A stretch of 16,349 nt of DNA from Burkholderiales bacterium (GTDB lineage: Bacteria; Pseudomonadota; Gammaproteobacteria; Burkholderiales; Burkholderiaceae). Under the pieces are notes generated by a model. The model saw only the letters and a program-made list of their open reading frames with translations. It was not told the origin of the DNA and made no database searches. Of the stretch, positions 14,710 to 16,349 are shown piece after piece. How positions within the stretch are numbered: the stretch's first letter is position 1; every line of letters begins with the position of its first letter. The stretch spans positions 1 through 16,349 of the forward strand of contig CANBUA010000085.1 of the NCBI GenBank assembly GCA_947372535.1, written 5' to 3'. The translations under genes were made by a program, and so were the position numbers.

Positions 14710-14720
14710 ATTAAAAACTC

Positions 14721-14749
14721 TTGTAACCGAGGGGATACCGCAGTATCCT
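14721..14749 (+). promoter_or_regulatory. Candidate sigma-70 promoter of gltB with an overlapping inverted repeat
   Basis: TTGTAA (14721-14726), a 17-base spacer and TATCCT (14744-14749) form a fair -35/-10 pair (four of six matches each), 45 bases before gltB. An inverted repeat GGATAC-CGCA-GTATCC (14733-14748) covers the spacer and -10; the right arm extended to GTATCCTCG also pairs with the left if two G are bulged. Such a site over the -10 would suit a repressor or an RNA hairpin at the start of the leader. Confidence 0.4.
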
Positions 14750-14793
14750 CGCAGTCCGTTTTTGTCGTTTCATCCCCCACAGGGAGCGCCCAC

Positions 14794-16349
14794 ATGACCC
14801 AGGCGACCTCGGGAACTCCGTTCCCCACCTCTCCCCTGACCCAGGCAGCCAGCACCACGGCCACCGCTCAGGAAATCAAAGAAGCCACCGAGCTTGGCCT
14901 GTACGCCAATGCCGAGCACGACGCCTGCGGCGTGGGCTTTGTGGCCCACATCAAGGGCATCAAGGCGCACAGCATCGTGGCGCAGGGTCTTCAGATCCTG
15001 GAGAACATCGACCACCGTGGCGCCGTGGGTGCCGACCCGCTGATGGGGGACGGTGCCGGTCTGCTGATCCAGATCCCCGACGAGTTCTACCGTGCTGAGA
15101 TGGCCAAGCAGGGCGTCAATTTGCCGCCGCCTGGTGAATACGGCGTCGGCATGATCTTCCTGCCCAAGGAAAGCGCTTCGCGCCAGGCCTGCGAGCAGGA
15201 GATGGAGCGCGCGATCAAGGCCGAAGGCCAAGTGCTGCTGGGCTGGCGTGACGTGCCGGTGGACCGCGACATGCCCATGTCGCCCACCGTGCGTGAAAAA
15301 GAGCCGGTCATCCGCCAGGTTTTCGTGGGCCGCGGCCCGGACATCCTCGTGCCCGATGCCCTGGAGCGCAAGCTCTACGTCATTCGCAAGACGGCATCGA
15401 GCAAGATTCAGAGCCTGAACCTGACGCATGGCAGCGAGTACTACGTGCCCAGCATGTCGTGCCGCACCATCATCTACAAGGGCCTGCTGCTGGCCGACCA
15501 GGTCGGCAAGTACTACATCGACCTCAAGGACGAGCGCGTGGTCTCGGCCCTGGCCCTGGTGCACCAGCGCTTCTCGACCAACACCTTCCCTGAATGGCCG
15601 TTGGCTCACCCCTACCGCATGGTCGCCCACAATGGCGAAATCAACACGGTCAAGGGCAATTTCAACTGGATGCGTGCCCGCGAAGGCGTGATGAAGTCGC
15701 CCGTGCTGGCCGACGACCTCAAGAAGCTCTACCCGATCAGCCTGGATGGCCAGTCGGACACGGCCACCTTCGACAATGCGCTCGAATTGCTGACCATGTC
15801 GGGCTACCCGCTGGCCCAGGCCGCGATGATGATGATCCCGGAAGCCTGGGAACAGCACGCGACCATGGACGAGCGCCGCCGCGCCTTCTATGAATACCAC
15901 GCCGCCATGATGGAGCCGTGGGACGGCCCGGCCGCCATGGTCTTCACCGATGGCCGCCAGATCGGCGCCACGCTGGACCGCAATGGCCTGCGCCCCGCAC
16001 GCTTCCTGATCACCGACGACGACCTGGTCGTGCTGGCCTCGGAGTCGGGCGTGCTGCCCATCCCCGAGAACAAGATCGTCAAAAAGTGGCGCCTGCAACC
16101 GGGCAAGATGTTCCTGATCGACTTCGAGCAGGGCCGCATCATCGACGACGAAGAGCTCAAGGCTCAGTTCGCCTCGGCCAAGCCTTACCGTCAGTGGATC
16201 GAGAACGTCCGCATCAAGCTCGACAGCATCGATGTGAACGGCAGCGCCGGCGAGTTCGGCGAATCGCTGCTGGACCGCCAGCAAGCCTTCGGCTTCACCC
16301 AGGAAGACATCAAGTTCCTGATGGCGCCCATGGCCACCAACGGCGAAGA
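14794..16349 (+). CDS. gltB: Glutamate synthase (NADPH) large subunit, N-terminal part
   Basis: The frame is open from the ATG at 14794 to the window edge, giving 518 codons of a protein that is usually about 1500-1580 residues. It begins with a 44-residue leader before C45 in NAEHDACGVGFVAHIKG. In this family the leader is removed so that the cysteine becomes the N-terminal nucleophile of the type II glutamine amidotransferase domain. Further glutaminase motifs are HRGAVGADPLMGDGAGLL, HQRFSTNTFPEWPLAHPYR, AHNGEINTVKGNFNWM and GQSDTATFDNALELL, then RNGLRPARF. The enzyme makes two glutamates from glutamine and 2-oxoglutarate with GltD, which is probably encoded just outside the window. An AGGGAG ribosome site lies about 7 bases before the start. 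The Ser/Thr/Ala-rich leader is longer than in many homologues. Confidence 0.96.
   Translation, partial: MTQATSGTPFPTSPLTQAASTTATAQEIKEATELGLYANAEHDACGVGFVAHIKGIKAHSIVAQGLQILENIDHRGAVGADPLMGDGAGLLIQIPDEFYRAEMAKQGVNLPPPGEYGVGMIFLPKESASRQACEQEMERAIKAEGQVLLGWRDVPVDRDMPMSPTVREKEPVIRQVFVGRGPDILVPDALERKLYVIRKTASSKIQSLNLTHGSEYYVPSMSCRTIIYKGLLLADQVGKYYIDLKDERVVSALALVHQRFSTNTFPEWPLAHPYRMVAHNGEINTVKGNFNWMRAREGVMKSPVLADDLKKLYPISLDGQSDTATFDNALELLTMSGYPLAQAAMMMIPEAWEQHATMDERRRAFYEYHAAMMEPWDGPAAMVFTDGRQIGATLDRNGLRPARFLITDDDLVVLASESGVLPIPENKIVKKWRLQPGKMFLIDFEQGRIIDDEELKAQFASAKPYRQWIENVRIKLDSIDVNGSAGEFGESLLDRQQAFGFTQEDIKFLMAPMATNGE

Noticed and set aside
14770..16284. 504-codon open frame on the minus strand opposite gltB
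   Set aside because: gltB on the plus strand carries continuous family motifs; the antisense frame is a codon-bias artefact.

Overview
The window looks like chromosomal DNA from a motile betaproteobacterium of the order Burkholderiales. The evidence is high GC with strong G/C bias at third codon positions, a FlhD-type flagellar master regulator, a divergent argH / AlgZ-AlgR pair, and an xseB-ispA-dxs operon divergent from a Rieske oxygenase. A family such as Comamonadaceae or Sphaerotilaceae would fit, but I cannot place it further from sequence alone. No rRNA, tRNA, CRISPR array or prophage was seen.

Layout. 1-698 (minus, cut by the window edge): N-terminal two thirds of a Rieske-type ring-hydroxylating oxygenase. 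949-4095 (plus): xseB-ispA-dxs operon, closed by a strong bidirectional terminator shared with the convergent argH (4162-5589, minus). 5624-7566 (plus): AlgZ/FimS-like membrane histidine kinase and AlgR-like LytTR response regulator, joined by an ATGA overlap. 7589-11102 (minus): a compact motility block, flhD, motA, motB, cheY, cheZ, with no flhC and no cheA/W/R/B between the genes. 11294-13618 (minus): a two-gene fatty-acid desaturation operon of an FNR-like [2Fe-2S] reductase and a membrane desaturase, resembling the Pseudomonas DesC/DesB pair. 13915-14649 (plus): a REP-associated tyrosine transposase (RAYT/Y1) gene with palindromes on both sides. 14794 to the end (plus, cut): gltB, the glutamate synthase large subunit.

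How the genes work together. IspA and Dxs act in isoprenoid synthesis: Dxs makes the first MEP-pathway intermediate and IspA makes farnesyl diphosphate. MotA/MotB form the flagellar stator; CheY and CheZ carry and quench the signal to the flagellar switch. The reductase passes electrons from NAD(P)H through FAD and 2Fe-2S to the diiron desaturase.

Most interesting region: the 237-bp gap between flhD and motA, where flhC would be expected. On the minus strand it holds a good sigma-28 (FliA) promoter match (TCAAGTTA-N11-GCCGATTA, 10745-10771). About 55 bases beyond the predicted start lies a textbook Rho-independent terminator (10659-10685). Together they predict an approximately 80-nt FliA-dependent small RNA that carries an apparently unpaired CUCCUCCU (anti-Shine-Dalgarno) stretch. 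A second FliA-type site with the same architecture (TCAAGATA-N11-GTCGATAA) sits before cheYZ. The sRNA and its targets are predictions, not demonstrated facts.
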